64,000 bases of DNA from Copromyces sp. CBS 386.78 (taxonomy: Eukaryota; Ascomycota; Sordariomycetes; Sordariales; Sordariaceae): the NCBI GenBank assembly GCA_030685235.1, contig MU839123.1, forward strand, positions 186,001 through 250,000. The letters run 5' to 3'. Positions within the stretch are counted from its first letter, which is position 1, and the number at the start of each line of letters is the position of its first letter. Both the position numbers and the translations under genes were made by a program. The notes below the pieces were generated by a model. The model was not told the origin of the DNA. It saw only the letters and a program-made list of their open reading frames with translations, and made no database searches. Of this stretch, positions 23,459 through 36,138 are shown piece by piece.

Positions 23459-25478
23459 ATGGCGATATCACAAACGCGCGCAGCGGCCATATCATCCATC
23501 GGAATAAGGGCCCTCAGTTACTTCTTCCTGCGATGGGCATTGCTACCGGTAAGTAGGTTTTGGGTGTCTTCGGTCAACCTCAAGCTAACGAGGAGAACAA
23601 GTTTGGTCCTGCGCTCATCTTCACGCTCTTCGCCATCTATCTGCCTACTTTCGTGTCTGGCTTCCGCAAGGAGCCCAAGTACAACTTGGTTGATGAGGTC
23701 GATGTCGTTGTTACCGAAACAACCATCAGAGACGAAAATGCTGAGGGGGCCGACAGCCCTGGAGCGCCTACTCCTAGCGGCAACGAAAAGGTGATCGCCG
23801 AACAGGTAGATGTTCAAGAAACTATCTCGATCGAGAAGCGACCCATGCACGCTTTGCGGACTCTCCTCAGCGGCGCACCGAACCCGCGGAGCCTGGCCCT
23901 GTCTGCGCTGACCTTCTTGATCAACGCCGCGTTGGTTGGCTTCGTCGCTGATCGGTTGTTCCGCGAGCGTTACTATGGTGCTGAGGACCTTTCATTTGCC
24001 CGCGTTGGCTATGTCGGCGAACACGAAGCCAAGCTCCTGATCCGTGAGCCTGATCAGACCAAGATGCCCATCAACGTGCAAATTCATCTCAAGGATCCTC
24101 AACCTCCTTTCGACAACCCTCTGTGGCAATCAGTTGGTGGCGTTAGATGGACCGGAAATGAGACCGATTACACTGCTGTTGTTACGGTTCCCCTCCGCAA
24201 CTCGGGACAGCGAACTTACGAATGGAAGACCTCGAATAATCACACCGGAGAGTTCACCACTCCGCCAAAGGTTGGCTCAGCCTTTGAAACCGGCGAGGGC
24301 CCTTTCACTTTCCTCTCGACCTCCTGCATCGTGAGCCGCTTGCCCTACAACCCGGCTGATCATCCGTTGGCCATTCCTGGTATGCGACACCTGGCCAAGG
24401 TTCTCCCTAGCTTGGGTGCCCAGTTCATGCTCTTCTTGGGAGACTTCATCTACATCGACGTTCCGCGCTATTGGGCCAAGAGCACCGAGGAATACCGCAA
24501 GAAATACCGTCAGATCTACGCCTCTCCGGACTGGCAGGCTGTCGGTCAGAACCTCAGCTGGATCCATGTGCTCGACGATCACGAAATTCAGAACGACTGG
24601 TCTGCCAACACCACCGGCGTGTATCAGAACGCCATCGACCCTTACAACCACTACCATGCGGCTGCCAACCCTCCCCTGGCTAAGAAGGCCGGTGCCCTCA
24701 GCGCTCGCAGCGGAGCCACTTATTTCGAGTTTACCCAGGGTCCCGCCAGCTTCTTCCTGCTTGACACTCGCACCTACCGCTCGAACAACAAGATTGCCTT
24801 TACCGACGATGCCAAGACCATGTTGGGCGCTGGACAACTCGAGGACTTCATTGCATGGCTTAGGCGCCCAGAGCCAAAGGGCGTTAAGTGGAAAATTGTT
24901 GCTTCGTCCGTCCCCTTTACCAAGAACTGGGGCGTCAACACGCAGGATACCTGGGGCGGATTCTTGACCGAGAGGAAACGGATCCTGGAGGCCATGTGGG
25001 ATACCGCGAGCAGAGGTATTGGTGTGATTGTTCTGTCGGGTGACAGACACGAGTTCGCTGCTACCAAGTTCCCGCCGCCGATGAACACCACATGGCCCGA
25101 AACCGCTACGGTGTTTGAGTTTTCTGCTAGCCCGCTGAGCCAGTTCTACTCGCCCGTTGGCACGTATAGACAGAGAGATAGCGAGGATGTTGAGATTAAG
25201 TAAGTCATGCCCCTCTCAATGTCTTGATCGGGTGTTCGGATGAGGTTTGCTAACACAAAGCTTCCAGGTACATCAATAAGGGCAACTCCAAGTTCGGTGC
25301 CATCACCATTGAGAATCTCGAGGGAGGTGACCACAGCAGCTTGAAGTACCGTCTGTTTGTCGATGGTGAGGAGGTCTGGAACACTGTTGTTCTCTCCCCA
25401 CCGGTCGTCATTGAGGATGTCAGACCCGCTATCGCAGCTGGCTCGTGGTGGGAGCGGTTGTTCGCTTGGAGGAGATAA
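23459..25478 (+). CDS. Membrane-anchored PhoD-like metallophosphatase
   Basis: Three exons, 23459-23548, 23602-25199 and 25268-25478, give 632 residues. Two hydrophobic segments occur near the N-terminus: residues about 28-48 (FGPALIFTLFAIYLPTF) and about 125-145 (ALSALTFLINAALVGFVADR). The PhoD-type catalytic region follows with LGDFIYID (about 309-316), LDDHEIQNDW (about 352-361) and LSGDRHEFAA (about 507-516), the metal-binding Asp, Asn and His positions of this fold. In bacteria PhoD enzymes are phosphodiesterases/alkaline phosphatases; the fungal membrane forms are poorly studied, so the substrate is unknown. Intron 1 ends in an AAG acceptor with a GCTAAC branch site just upstream. It is divergently transcribed from the p24 gene. 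Confidence 0.87.
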
Positions 25479-26224
25479 GCTGTTGGACAAAGATGCAGAG
25501 GATGAAGGAAGCGTAGGAAGAGAAACACTTTGAATGCTGAATGTTGGATAGGCTCGGATGTACTGATATGATTGAGTACATTGGGATTTGAAATGACGTT
25601 TATGAGGCCGGCCAGGAAAAGGAATTGGTGGGAGAATATGGGACATGTACAACTGGGGCGCCCTAGATACCTGCTTTTTTGGACCGAAGATCACGGGATA
25701 TAAGTAGATAGTACAATTACAGTAAACCAAAACCAACCTCATGAGTCTCACCACTCAATGTTGTTGGTAGGAATATCAGATGTCTCGATCATGAAGCTCT
25801 CGGCTTTAACGTCCCGACTTATACTTCCCGATGCGGCTTAGCGTCTCGGCGGAGCCAACCAAATGCCAGCCGAGGCAAAGCGCAGCGGATTCTCGACGAA
25901 GAGGGGCCCCATCGCGAAAAGAAAGATACAAAGTTACTTCGTTTCTTGGTATAAGACGATCGGATGGTGTGGTGATCATGTAAATGCGACATATTTATCG
26001 GCAGATTGGACTTTTCACCCTTCCCTTTTCCTAATCATCACGGGGTGGCATTTTGTTTGTTTCTTGCATCTTTCACATTGGCATTTGTCTTTCTTTTGCA
26101 TTGTCCCTGCTTTAGACGTCTCTGCATACATACCCAGAATTACCGCTTGGTCACATCAGACCCTCTTCGTCGTTGACCAGGCCATAAACCTCTCAGAGAC
26201 ACTCTAGAATTACAAAACCCAAAG
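25479..26224. other. Intergenic region PhoD-like / trimethyllysine dioxygenase
   Basis: About 750 bp between tandem plus-strand genes. I see no conserved frame. T-rich and C/T-rich stretches near 26,020-26,110 suit a promoter or leader for the dioxygenase. Confidence 0.5.
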
Positions 26225-28162
26225 ATGAGGCCGCAAGTGGTAGGAGCAATCCTCCGCTCTAGGGTTATTGTCAACAGGTGTGAACCCTTCAAGAAGAAAT
26301 GAAAAGCTACAGCTCAAGACTGACTCAACCGCTCGTTCCGTGTCTAGACAACCTCTTTCAAGAACTCGCCTTTGTGCTGCTGTTACTGTTGCAAAGTCCT
26401 CATCATCATCTGTCCAGAACTCAAGAAGAACCTTCTCATCTTCCCTCCCAAGGTTGCATGAGCCAAAGGCGAAGATCACAGCTGAGGGGCTTGAGTTAAG
26501 CCCTCCGCAGGCTATCACGGATGGGAAGCGGACTGTTCTGTCAGTTTGTTTTTGTTTTCCTTCACTACCTGATAAGGCAACGGTCATGGGAACTAGTTAC
26601 TAACCCCGACTCCGACTCTGTAGACCCAACTTTTGGCTACGGTAAGCCTTGCTTCCTTCCTGGAGGTTGAACTCAACTCAACGGTTGGTCCTATGTGGAT
26701 TCTCATCGGTTGACAATGATGACGACGACAGTGACAACTGCCGGTGTACGCAATGCGTGAACCAAGATACTCTCCAGAGAAACTTCAACACTTTTGCTGT
26801 GAGCAGCTCACTTAGTACTTGTCTCCTCAAACTGCTCATAGCTAACGGTTCTCTAGATCCCATCCGACATCCACCCAACAAAAGTTGAAACCACCAAGGA
26901 GAATGTCACCGTCCAATGTGAGCACAACCACCACCAAGTCCCAGCCATCCCTCGTCCTCCTTCCCAGTCCCAGTCCCAGACCAACTAACACCCCCATCCC
27001 TTCAGGGTCGGACAACCACACCTCCACCTACCCCTGGCCCTTCCTCACCTCCTACCTCAACACCAACACCCGCTTCGGCCACACCGAAAACGACCAAATC
27101 TCCCTCTGGGGCCGCGAAATCCGCTCCCGTCCTCCCACCGTCTCCTTTTCGCGCGTCATGGGTTCCTCCCCAGACGACCTACGAGGCGTAGCCGACCTAA
27201 CCGCCATGATCAAAGAATTCGGTTTCTGCTTCGTCAAAGACACGCCCCACGCGGACCCGGACGTGACCCGCCAGCTTTTGGAAAGGATCGCTTTCATCCG
27301 GGTTACCCACTACGGCGGCTTTTATGATTTTACTCCGGATTTGGCCATGGCCGATACCGCGTACACGAACCTGGCCCTGCCGGCGCATACGGACACGACG
27401 TATTTTACGGAGCCGGCGGGGTTGCAGGCTTTTCATTTGCTGGAGCATAGGGCTGCTCCTTCTTCTTCTCCTGGCACCGGCAGCTCTGAGAATGAAGGAG
27501 GAGAAGCGGCCGAGGGCGGAAAGTCGCTGTTGGTAGACGGCTTCAACGCTGCCAGGATCCTGGAGTCCGAAGACCCCAAGGCGTATGAGATCTTGAGCAC
27601 GGTCAGACTCCCCTGGCACGCGAGTGGAAACGCGGGGATCACGATCGCGCCTGATAGGATGTATCCTGTTTTGGAGCTGGATGAGGATACGGGAGAGCTG
27701 CATAGGGTTAGGTGGAATAATGATGATAGGGGTGTGGTGCCGTTTGGGGAGAAGTTTACTCCAGAGGAGTGGTATGAGGCGGCGAGGAAATGGGATGACA
27801 TTTTGAGGAGGAAAAGTTCGGAGTTGTGGGTGCAGTTGGAGCCGGGGAAGCCGTTGAGTAAGTTATTTTTTATTTATTTTTTCCTCCAAAGGGTGAAGGG
27901 TGAATGATGGTGGATGGGTTGCTAACAGAGTTCATAGTCTTCGACAACTGGAGAGTTCTTCATGGACGGAGCGCGTTCTCGGGTATTAGGAGGATTTGTG
28001 GAGGGTATAGTAAGTGTTTTGTCCCCCTTGTCGAAGCATATTCTTTAGTGTGACTGTGTAACTGACAAAGTTTATTCAACAGTCAACCATGATGACTTCA
28101 TCTCGAGGTGGAGGAACACCAACTATCCAAGGAGCGAGGTTCTTCCGAGGGTTACTGGTTAA
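26225..28162 (+). CDS. cbs-1: Trimethyllysine dioxygenase, first enzyme of carnitine synthesis
   Basis: Eight exons, 26225-26277, 26348-26539, 26624-26641, 26732-26798, 26857-26917, 27006-27857, 27938-28009 and 28083-28162, give 464 residues, close to the known Neurospora enzyme. It is a mitochondrial Fe(II)/2-oxoglutarate dioxygenase that hydroxylates N6-trimethyllysine. A basic, acid-free leader (MRPQVVGAILRSRVIVN) suits matrix import. The N-terminal metal-binding segment has LRDNCRCTQCV. Catalytic ligands are visible as His258/Asp260 (HTDTTYF) and His423 (VLHGRSAF), with the 2OG-binding Arg further on (FSGIRRICGGY). A Ser/Glu/Gly-rich linker (about 285-305) varies in length relative to Neurospora. 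Exon 3 is only 18 nt. The acceptor TTCATAG at 27937 gives the conserved KPLIFDNWRVLHG. Confidence 0.94.
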
Positions 28163-29356
28163 GGAGTGTATATCTGAAACCATGTGAAGCTGCTCAAGGA
28201 AGACCTTGGTATCTCTGCACGTTCTTGTAGTAGGGAAACCATGGGTCGTTCCTCTATAGCCCAGATCTTGGATAACGGATAAACCTGTTGGACAATACCT
28301 ATACCCAAATCATAACCAAGATCTTTTATATCCGCCTAGATAGCCATGAGGATGTTTCACAAAATCCATAAGGAATGGGTTCTACAAGTCCAAAAGAGAT
28401 CAGGGAAAAATGAAGTACCGTCTACATGTCCACGTTCGAGGGAAAACAACTTGACAGCGTTGAGGGCAGGTGTGGTATAGAAATCGGTCGGGACTTCCTC
28501 GGCTTCACCCCCACACAACCCCATTCCTACCCCGCCAAAAGAGAAGCTTCCCCGTGGGACAACAACAGCAACAAAAGCTTCGTGTCATTGATCCGTCTTG
28601 ATTCTCATCATAACTCGACCTTGTCGCTATGTGTACACGTTGGATATCCCTGCCTCTGTTAATAGCCCGTTCTTTCAGTATCTTCAACCGAATTATGTTC
28701 CAGACTGTGTAATAACTGTAGAGGTGTCCAAACTTACCACCAGCAACTCCACAGTAACCCATCTCGACCATCTCGTAGCAATTCACCCGAACGGAAACAT
28801 AAACCGAAAACCCCTGATTATCATCACTAGCTGTGGATACGAGACCTGACAGTCTGATTCCCCTCTGGTTGCGTGCAACGGCCGGATACTGTACGTAGGA
28901 ACAACTCAGCAGTCTCCACCGTTGGCATCATCCTGCAAGGGGGTGCAGCTACGAGAGGGTCTCTGTGTCTCCTTCACCCACGGGGCCCCTCACTTTCCAA
29001 CCACCCCCCTGTGAAGCCGGCGCCGATATGCTGGCACCCGGTGGATGTATCGGACCATAGCCGAGATGTTTGGTTTGGTAACATCTAACCGGTTCGCTGG
29101 TGTCGTCTTGGTGGACCTGCTTATCTCCATGCTTGCAGCTACCTAGAGGGGATCTGGGGATCTGTTTATAATGGAGGATGATCCCCTCGGCGATGACACA
29201 CTACTTCGTGTCTTCCCTCTGTTTTGTCTTGTTGTTGCAGTGACTTGAATTATTCCCAAGATTTGTACTTGCCTTATAGCTGACTACAGACTGCCCATGA
29301 AGCGGACCTGACTAGGTATAGCTCTTACATCTACAAATCACAATACCAACGCAACC
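28163..29356. other. Intergenic region cbs-1 / sugar reductase
   Basis: About 1.2 kb. A TTTATAATGG element near 29165-29174 lies some 180 nt before the reductase start and may be its TATA box. No conserved open frame or RNA gene is visible. Confidence 0.5.
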
Positions 29357-30395
29357 ATGGCGGCCGAGATGAAGGACGGAAAGTTTGCTCACGACATCAC
29401 TGTCGCTCCCCCGTCGAACAGTGTCATGTCTCTCTTCTCCCTGAAGGGAAAGACTGCCATTGTCACCGGAGCCGCAGCTGGTATCGGCTACGGGGTTGCG
29501 GAGGCGTTTGCGGAAGCTGGCGCCAACGTGGCCATCTGGTACAACAGCAACAAGAAGGCGCTTGATGCGGCGGCAGATATCGAGAAGAGGTATGGTGTGA
29601 AGTGTACGTATTCCCCCCATCCCTTTAACTACTATCGAAACCAGTTGTCTAACAGGAACTGGCTTCCATGGACAGGCAAGGCATACCAAGTCAACGTCAC
29701 CTCTCTCGAAGCCGTCGAGTCCGCAGTGACCGAGATCGTCAAGGAGTTCAATGGCCGTCTCGACATCTTCGTCGCCAACTCCGGGATTCCATGGACAGAC
29801 GGCCCCGCGCTCGACGGACCCCCGGAGTCGTACAAGCGGGTCATGGCCACCAACGTCGACGGGACTTTCTGGTGCGCCCAGGTGGCCGGCCGTCACTGGC
29901 GCAGACAAAAGCAGGAGGGGACGACGATGGACGGCAAGAAGCTTGAGGGGTTCACGTACGGCAGCTTCATCGCGACGGCGAGCATGAGCGGCCACATTGC
30001 CAACATCCCGCAGCTGCAGGCGGCGTACAACGCGTCCAAGGCGGCGGTCATCCATCTTTGCCGGTCGCTGGCGATCGAGTGGGTGGGCTTTGCGAGAGCG
30101 AATACCATCTCGCCGGGGTATATCAGGACCGACATCTCGGCGTTTTGCTCGCCCGAGATGAAGAATGCGTGGAAGGACAAGATTCCTATGGGGTGAGTTG
30201 AATACCTGAATACCTACGCACTCCTTTTTTCTACCAAAGAAAAAGAAGTGGAAAATCATGCTGACAGTCATTGAAAACAGCCGCGAAGGGGAGGTCAACG
30301 AGTTGAAGGGCGCATATCTGTACTTTGCATCGGATGCGTCCTCTTACACGACGGGCACAGACCTCTTGGTTGATGGCGGATATTGTGCCCCTTAA
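29357..30395 (+). CDS. SDR-family sorbose/L-xylulose-type reductase
   Basis: Three exons, 29357-29603, 29676-30192 and 30281-30395, give 292 residues, the usual classical SDR length plus a short leader. The cofactor motif TGAAAGIG lies at residues 37-44 and the catalytic YNASK at Tyr200/Lys204, with the Ser in [12 protein letters not shown] replaces the usual NAG after strand 4. The C-terminal [15 protein letters not shown] is typical of sorbose reductase and L-xylulose reductase-like enzymes, which reduce ketoses with NADPH. The exact sugar cannot be decided from sequence. The neighbours (carnitine synthesis, calcineurin) are not a sugar pathway. Confidence 0.88.
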
Positions 30396-31789
30396 GAGGA
30401 GGTTGCAAGTCTGTGAAGTGCTGTATGACTGATGACCCAGATAGATTAATTCCATGAATGTTCAAAACTCTTTATGGGTATCGGTGATATATCCATTGGA
30501 AGGCACCCGAGAAGGAGCTCTGAAATGGGTGTGAAGGAGGGAGCCTGGAAAGAGCCTTGAAGACTGCCTCGGAGGAAGAGCGTCTCGGTGTATCTATCGC
30601 CAGCTGTCCGGCAGCTGAGTGGGGTTCTCAATGACGACGAAAGTGGCCGCCGCCCGCCAACCTGGCGGTGAGGGGCGCTCTGCTTGGGCGGTCAGACGGG
30701 ACCTAGTTCGGGCAGTTTTGGACCTGTCCCTGGCGGCCCTTGGAGAGGGCCTTGCCGGGTCTAGACTGCGCTCCGTATCATTGCTTTCTGACACTTCGAG
30801 CCTCACAACTATAGGCAGCATCCAATTTTCACGGCACACAACTTGAGAAGAAGAAATCTCATTTGGGCGAAGGAAACACCAGAGGCAACTGGATTTGTCA
30901 GAGGCCTACGTCCATCATGTAGACTTGCCGCATGCGAAAACACATCGCCATCCTTGTAAGGCGCATTTTTGCATCGAGGGCGGGATCCGTTGGATGGCGT
31001 GCCGCTGCAACGGAAACATTCCATATCAGACGGGAGAGAGAGCCCCTGTGGACCTGTGCCTGGGCTTCCTTGCCTCGCGGTGAAAGGGCGCTGTTTCCTG
31101 TTCTGGGTGCAGTGTATTCTACGGGGATGGGCTCTACGGGAAATTGTTGATGCTGTAAATAGCATCAGAGCCTCAAGACTTTGTCGAGAATCCAAGTGGA
31201 AGGGCACGAACACCTCTCATATATATGTTTACCTTTTGCCCTTTATGAACCCTTGGAACAAGTATAATACCTAATAACGTTTCTGCAGCGGACCAAAAAG
31301 GGCGTTTACTTGGTGCCTGTCAGTGGTTGAACGACGGGAAGGTTGTACCCCTCATCCCACCCCAGCTTTCTAGTTGCCCGCTGCAGCTGCACCCTTCCAT
31401 TCACTGGTGAACCACCCGCTGTTCAAGTGCTGGTGCATGCTGGCTGCCACTTCAGTCCACGGCGGTCCCAAAAGTCGCCTCCTTCACAACTCGTCGGCCG
31501 CCCGCCCAACTCCTCCTCCTTCGGCCCTACATTTTGGCTTCCATTCTTACACCTCGACAACCGTCTTGCTTCCCATCAATCTCGACCATTTGGCCGACTT
31601 TCTCCCCTTTGCGACCAAATACATCGCACAAGTCCGGCGACCGACTTTAGGGATTCTACCATACTCCTGCCCAACATATCCCACCTCACCCAGGCTTGTG
31701 CCTTATCACATACATAATATCCTGAGACACTCGACTGCTCAGACTCTACTCTGTTTACCGCCGACATTGCTAGTCATTATTCGGAAGAT
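30396..31789. other. Intergenic region reductase / calcineurin A
   Basis: About 1.4 kb. The last 400 bp before the calcineurin start are strongly C/T-rich, as expected for a long leader. I find no conserved frame, repeat or RNA gene in the rest. Confidence 0.5.
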
Positions 31790-33767
31790 ATGGAAAGCAA
31801 CAACGGTACCGGCGCGCCCGGCGCCTTCACCAACCAGCAGGTTGACAATGCGATCCGCGCCATCCAGCACAAGAGGCCACTGCCCGAGATCGACTTCACC
31901 ATTCACACCATGGAGGATGGCACCCAAGTGAGCACCATGGAGCGTGTTTGCAAAGGTAGGTTTCTCTCCTCCCCCCCACTGAGCCTGAAGTTGTCAGATC
32001 ATGACTGCCGCTGCAACCCTGCCATCACCCCTTTTTCTCTGTACCGTGAGGTCTAACAGGTGCCGTCTTGGCCTCCTTTTCCAGATGTTCAGGCGCCTGC
32101 CATGTTCAAGCCCAGCGACGAGCAATTCTTCGAGGACGAAACCCACAGCAAGCCCGACATCCAGTTTCTGAAACAACATTTCTACCGCGAGGGCCGTTTG
32201 ACCGAGGAGCAGGCACTATGGATCATCAGGGAGGGTACCAAGCTTCTGCGCGCCGAGCCCAACTTGCTGGAGATGGACGCTCCTATTACTGTTTGCGGTG
32301 ACGTTCACGGCCAATACTACGATTTAATGAAGCTCTTCGAGGTCGGTGGTGACCCGGCCGAGACCAGATACCTCTTCCTGGGTGACTACGTTGATCGTGG
32401 TTATTTCAGTATCGAGTGTGTCTTGTATCTCTGGGCGCTCAAGATCCACTACCCCAAGACACTCTGGCTGCTGCGCGGAAACCACGAGTGTCGCCATCTG
32501 ACCGATTACTTCACCTTCAAGCTCGAGTGCAAGCACAAGTACTCGGAGGCCATCTACGAGGCATGCATGGAGTCGTTCTGTTGTCTGCCGCTGGCGGCAG
32601 TCATGAACAAGCAGTTCCTCTGCATTCACGGTGGTTTGAGCCCTGAGCTCCATACTCTCGACGACATCAGAAACGTTAGTCCAACAGCCACCTGACTGCC
32701 ATGTGTGGTATGAGCATACTAACTCGGTGACTTGTGCAGATTGATCGTTTCCGCGAGCCCCCTACACAAGGTCTCATGTGCGACATCCTCTGGGCCGATC
32801 CCCTGGAGGACTTCGGTCAGGAGAAGACGACAGACTTTTTCGTACACAACCACGTACGAGGTTGCTCGTATTTCTTCTCCTATTCAGCTGCCTGCCACTT
32901 CTTGGAGAAGAACAACCTTCTCTCCATCATCCGCGCGCATGAAGCCCAGGACGCGGGCTACCGCATGTACCGCAAGACCAGGACAACCGGATTCCCCAGT
33001 GTCATGACCATTTTCTCCGCACCCAACTATCTCGACGTCTACAACAACAAGGCCGCTGTGTTGAAGTACGAGAACAACGTTATGAACATCCGTCAGTTCA
33101 ACTGCACGCCTCATCCCTACTGGCTCCCGAACTTCATGGACGTTTTCACCTGGTCGCTTCCCTTCGTCGGCGAGAAGATTACCGATATGCTCATCGCCAT
33201 TCTCAGCACCTGCTCGGAGGAGGAACTCAGGGAGGACTCTGCGACTTCGCCCGGCCCAGCCTCCCCGGCTTCGTCTGCGGCTAATCAAGACCCCGATTCT
33301 ATCGAGTACAAAAGACGTGCGATTAAGAACAAGATTCTCGCCATTGGCCGTCTGTCTCGTGTCTTCCAGGTTCTCAGAGAGGAGTCTGAGCGTGTCACAG
33401 AACTCAAGACCGTTTCTGGTGGCCGTCTTCCCGCCGGTACTCTCATGCTGGGTGCCGAGGGTATCAAGGACGCCATCAGCAGTTTCGAGGATGCCAGAAA
33501 GGTTGATTTGCAGAACGAGAGGCTCCCGCCGACCCACGACGAAGTTGTTAAGATGCAGGGCGAGGAGCGCGCGCAGGCTTTGGAGCGTGCGACAAGAGAG
33601 GCTGATAACGATACGAAGTTGCAGACCCTCTCGAGGAGGCTTAGCACGTAAGTTCACATCTGCCCCCACCCCTATGATTTTTCTTGCGTCTGGCCTGTCG
33701 TATCCCCGAAGGTTTTCAGATGCTGACTTGGTCGGTGTTACCATAAAGTGACCGCAAGCGATCGTAA
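31790..33767 (+). CDS. cna-1: Calcineurin A, catalytic subunit of protein phosphatase 2B
   Basis: Four exons, 31790-31955, 32085-32674, 32740-33647 and 33749-33767, give 560 residues. The metallophosphatase core has [16 protein letters not shown] and [11 protein letters not shown], followed by the [16 protein letters not shown] block. The calcineurin-B-binding helix ([19 protein letters not shown]), calmodulin-binding segment ([20 protein letters not shown]) and autoinhibitory element ([19 protein letters not shown]) are all present. The enzyme is therefore a complete Ca2+/calmodulin-regulated Ser/Thr phosphatase, which in fungi dephosphorylates Crz1-type factors and controls tip growth and stress. 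The last exon carries only six residues (TDRKRS) and the stop, joined through an AAG acceptor; this join is the least certain part. Confidence 0.95.
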
Positions 33768-34475
33768 TAACCACGCCCATTGATGGGAAAGGATGCTAAT
33801 CTTTTCCGGTTTTATGGGGATATAGTTCTTAATTGGCGTTAGGATACAAAACTACGTCAGGGAATCAAGTGAGGGTCTCATAGGAGTTTCTGTGGGAGTA
33901 ACCGGAAGGAAAGAATGAGGGACACGGCGCGGCGGCTGAGTGAAGACGTGTTATTGAACAGTGTCACATTCAGGGCTTGACATTGATTGTAGCCATCTAC
34001 TTCTCTAAATGCTGGCGGTTAATGGAAATACGAATGGGGTATCAATATGGATACTCTCTCCTCTGTGCTTAAGGGGTTCTTGCTATGGCGTTCAGCGAGT
34101 CTACACAGTTACCTCGTCGACTGACTAGATAATTATTTACGTACGTATTGGTGAATAGTAAATATGGTCTCAAGATGGGTGCTTTCTTGTAAGCTTCTGG
34201 TAGCCTCCTTAGAAGACAGCTCTTGTTACATTCCTGATCCGGTTGTAGCCCGGAACAAGTTTATGTGGTTCTAAGTTGCAACGAACTCGAACCAATACAT
34301 GTTGAGAAACCTGAAATAAAACACACTAGCACCAGTTTCCATTTACATGCTTCTTCCCCGCTTCATACTTCATGAGGGGGATCCCAGGAGGGGAAACCGG
34401 TGATATTCCGTTTGTTACCAGTCTTGCTGCTCTTTCTCACATCGTTTTCCGCCATTGAACTGAACTTGGCCCATC
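33768..34475. other. Intergenic region calcineurin A / cyclase-family gene
   Basis: About 700 bp, relatively A/T-rich, between tandem genes. No supported feature. Confidence 0.5.
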
Positions 34476-36138
34476 ATGTCCGGAAGTCCAGCAGCGACCA
34501 AGCTTAACGAGAACGGCATTCCCGACTTCGAGTCTCTCCCACTTCGAGAGGGTGATCCCAAGTATTCCGCCTGGGGTTTATACGGAGACAAAGACGGGCT
34601 AGGAACTTTGAACAGGCTCACCGACGACCGAGTTGCTGAAGCAGCAAAGAATGAAATTAAGACTGGTGTGAGGTAGGTGACGAACGATACGACACAATCC
34701 CCCCCCCCCCCCCCCAAAAAAAAAAAAGAATCTTCAGACCTTCTTCCATTTCTTGTACTCTGGCCTCAGTCCCTATCCAAGTTAACCACCAATTGACGAA
34801 CGAACCCATTAGAATTTCCCTAAACTGGCCTCTCAACGCCCAAAAAGACTCGGACTCTGGATTCTTCAACCGCAAGCTCTTCCACCAGGACCTCTTCGCC
34901 AAGCCGCCGCGGTGCGTGAACGATGATGTCTGGACGTTCAACACGCAGGTGTCGAGCCAGTGGGATGGGCTGAGACACTTTGCTTACCAGAAGGAGAGGC
35001 TGTTCTATAATGGGGTGACGATGGAGGATATTCATGAAGATGGGGGGAGTGGAGTTAATGGGATACAAGGTATGATGAGTCTTTCCTTTCTTTTTGGTAT
35101 CCTGTTTCTACATACCATACATACACAGGTGTGCTGTTGAGTTCCAAAATGATGATGAGGAGGAGGAAGAGAAACGTGTATAAGCTCATGTAATGTTGAC
35201 ATTGAAACAACAACAAAAAAACAGCATGGGCACAAAAAGGCATCGTAGGCCGCGGCGTCCTCGTCGACCACCACTCCTGGCGTCTCGAGCAGATCAACAA
35301 AAAACAGCAGCCGAACCAAGAGCTAGATCCTCGATTAGTCAACTTTGACCACTTCGCCACTACTCCCATTCCCCTCGAGGACATACGAGCTTGTTTGGAA
35401 AGCCAAGGGACCGAGATCAAGTTCGGGGATATCCTTTTTATCCGCTCCGGTTCGTTGTTCGCCCTACCCCCCCCCCCCCTTTTTCCCACCCTATCATTGC
35501 CCCCCTATCCAGGCTCCCCTCTCTCCTTCGCTCCTACCTCCCTCTCCCTCTATCTACACTACCTAGGTACTCTACTAACCACCAGTCCACCCACCTCCTC
35601 CATCTAGGTTGGATCCACAAACACCAAACTCTCTCCCTCTCCTCCCCTACCACCCTCGCTTCCCACGCATCCCACAACCCACCCTCTTTCTGCGGCCTGG
35701 AGCCATCCCCCGAGCTCTTCAAGTTCCTCTGGTCCCACTTTTCCGCCGTAGCAGGCGACCAGCCCTCTCTCGAATGTTGGCCTCCCCTCGCTACCCGTGA
35801 CCCGGTGAACTCCGGGGATCAGTTAAGTTTGCATGAGGTGATGCTGGCGGGGTGGGGGATGCCGATTGGCGAGCTTTTTGATTTGGAGGCGTTGGCGACG
35901 GAGTGTAGGAATAGGAAGAGGTGGAGTTTTTTTGTGACTAGTGAGGTTGTGAATGTGAAGGGTGGGGTTGCTAGGTGAGTTTTGTTTTGTTACTTTTCTT
36001 TCTTTCATTATCTTCGTGTTTGTTGGGAGGGTGCTGGAAAGAAAGGAAGGAGAATGGGAGGGAAAGGGGAAGGGGAGTTATGTTAATTTGCTAACAAATT
36101 GGTGTTTTAGTCCTCCGAATGCTTTGGCGATCTTTTGA
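34476..36138 (+). CDS. Cyclase-family (PF04199-type) hydrolase-like protein
   Basis: Five exons, 34476-34672, 34813-35069, 35225-35449, 35608-35974 and 36111-36138, give 357 residues. The sequence matches the fungal branch of the putative cyclase family (PDFESLPLREGDPKYSAWG, QVSSQWDGLRHF, GRGVLVDHHSW, GDILFIRSGW, HEVMLAGWGMPIGELFDLE). Relatives include kynurenine formamidase and isatin hydrolase, metal enzymes that bind through HxGTHxDxPxH. Here that stretch reads QWDGLRHF, so part of the classic metal motif is absent, as in other fungal members that I recall. No substrate can be proposed. Intron 1 contains a C17-A12 homopolymer pair and intron 3 a C12 run; the coding parts are intact. Confidence 0.83.
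34699..34727 (+). repeat. C17-A12 homopolymer in intron 1 of the cyclase gene
   Basis: Seventeen C followed directly by twelve A lie inside the first intron. Run lengths are as given in this assembly; such runs are prone to sequencing error and slippage. Confidence 0.9.
35467..35478 (+). repeat. C12 run in intron 3 of the cyclase gene
   Basis: A run of twelve C starts a 130-nt C/T-dominated stretch that fills most of this intron. Confidence 0.85.

Noticed and set aside
26225..36138. A metabolic gene cluster formed by the dioxygenase, reductase, phosphatase and cyclase-family genes
   Set aside because: The members belong to unrelated core pathways (carnitine synthesis, sugar reduction, calcium signalling), each with its own promoter, and no backbone enzyme, pathway regulator or transporter is nearby.
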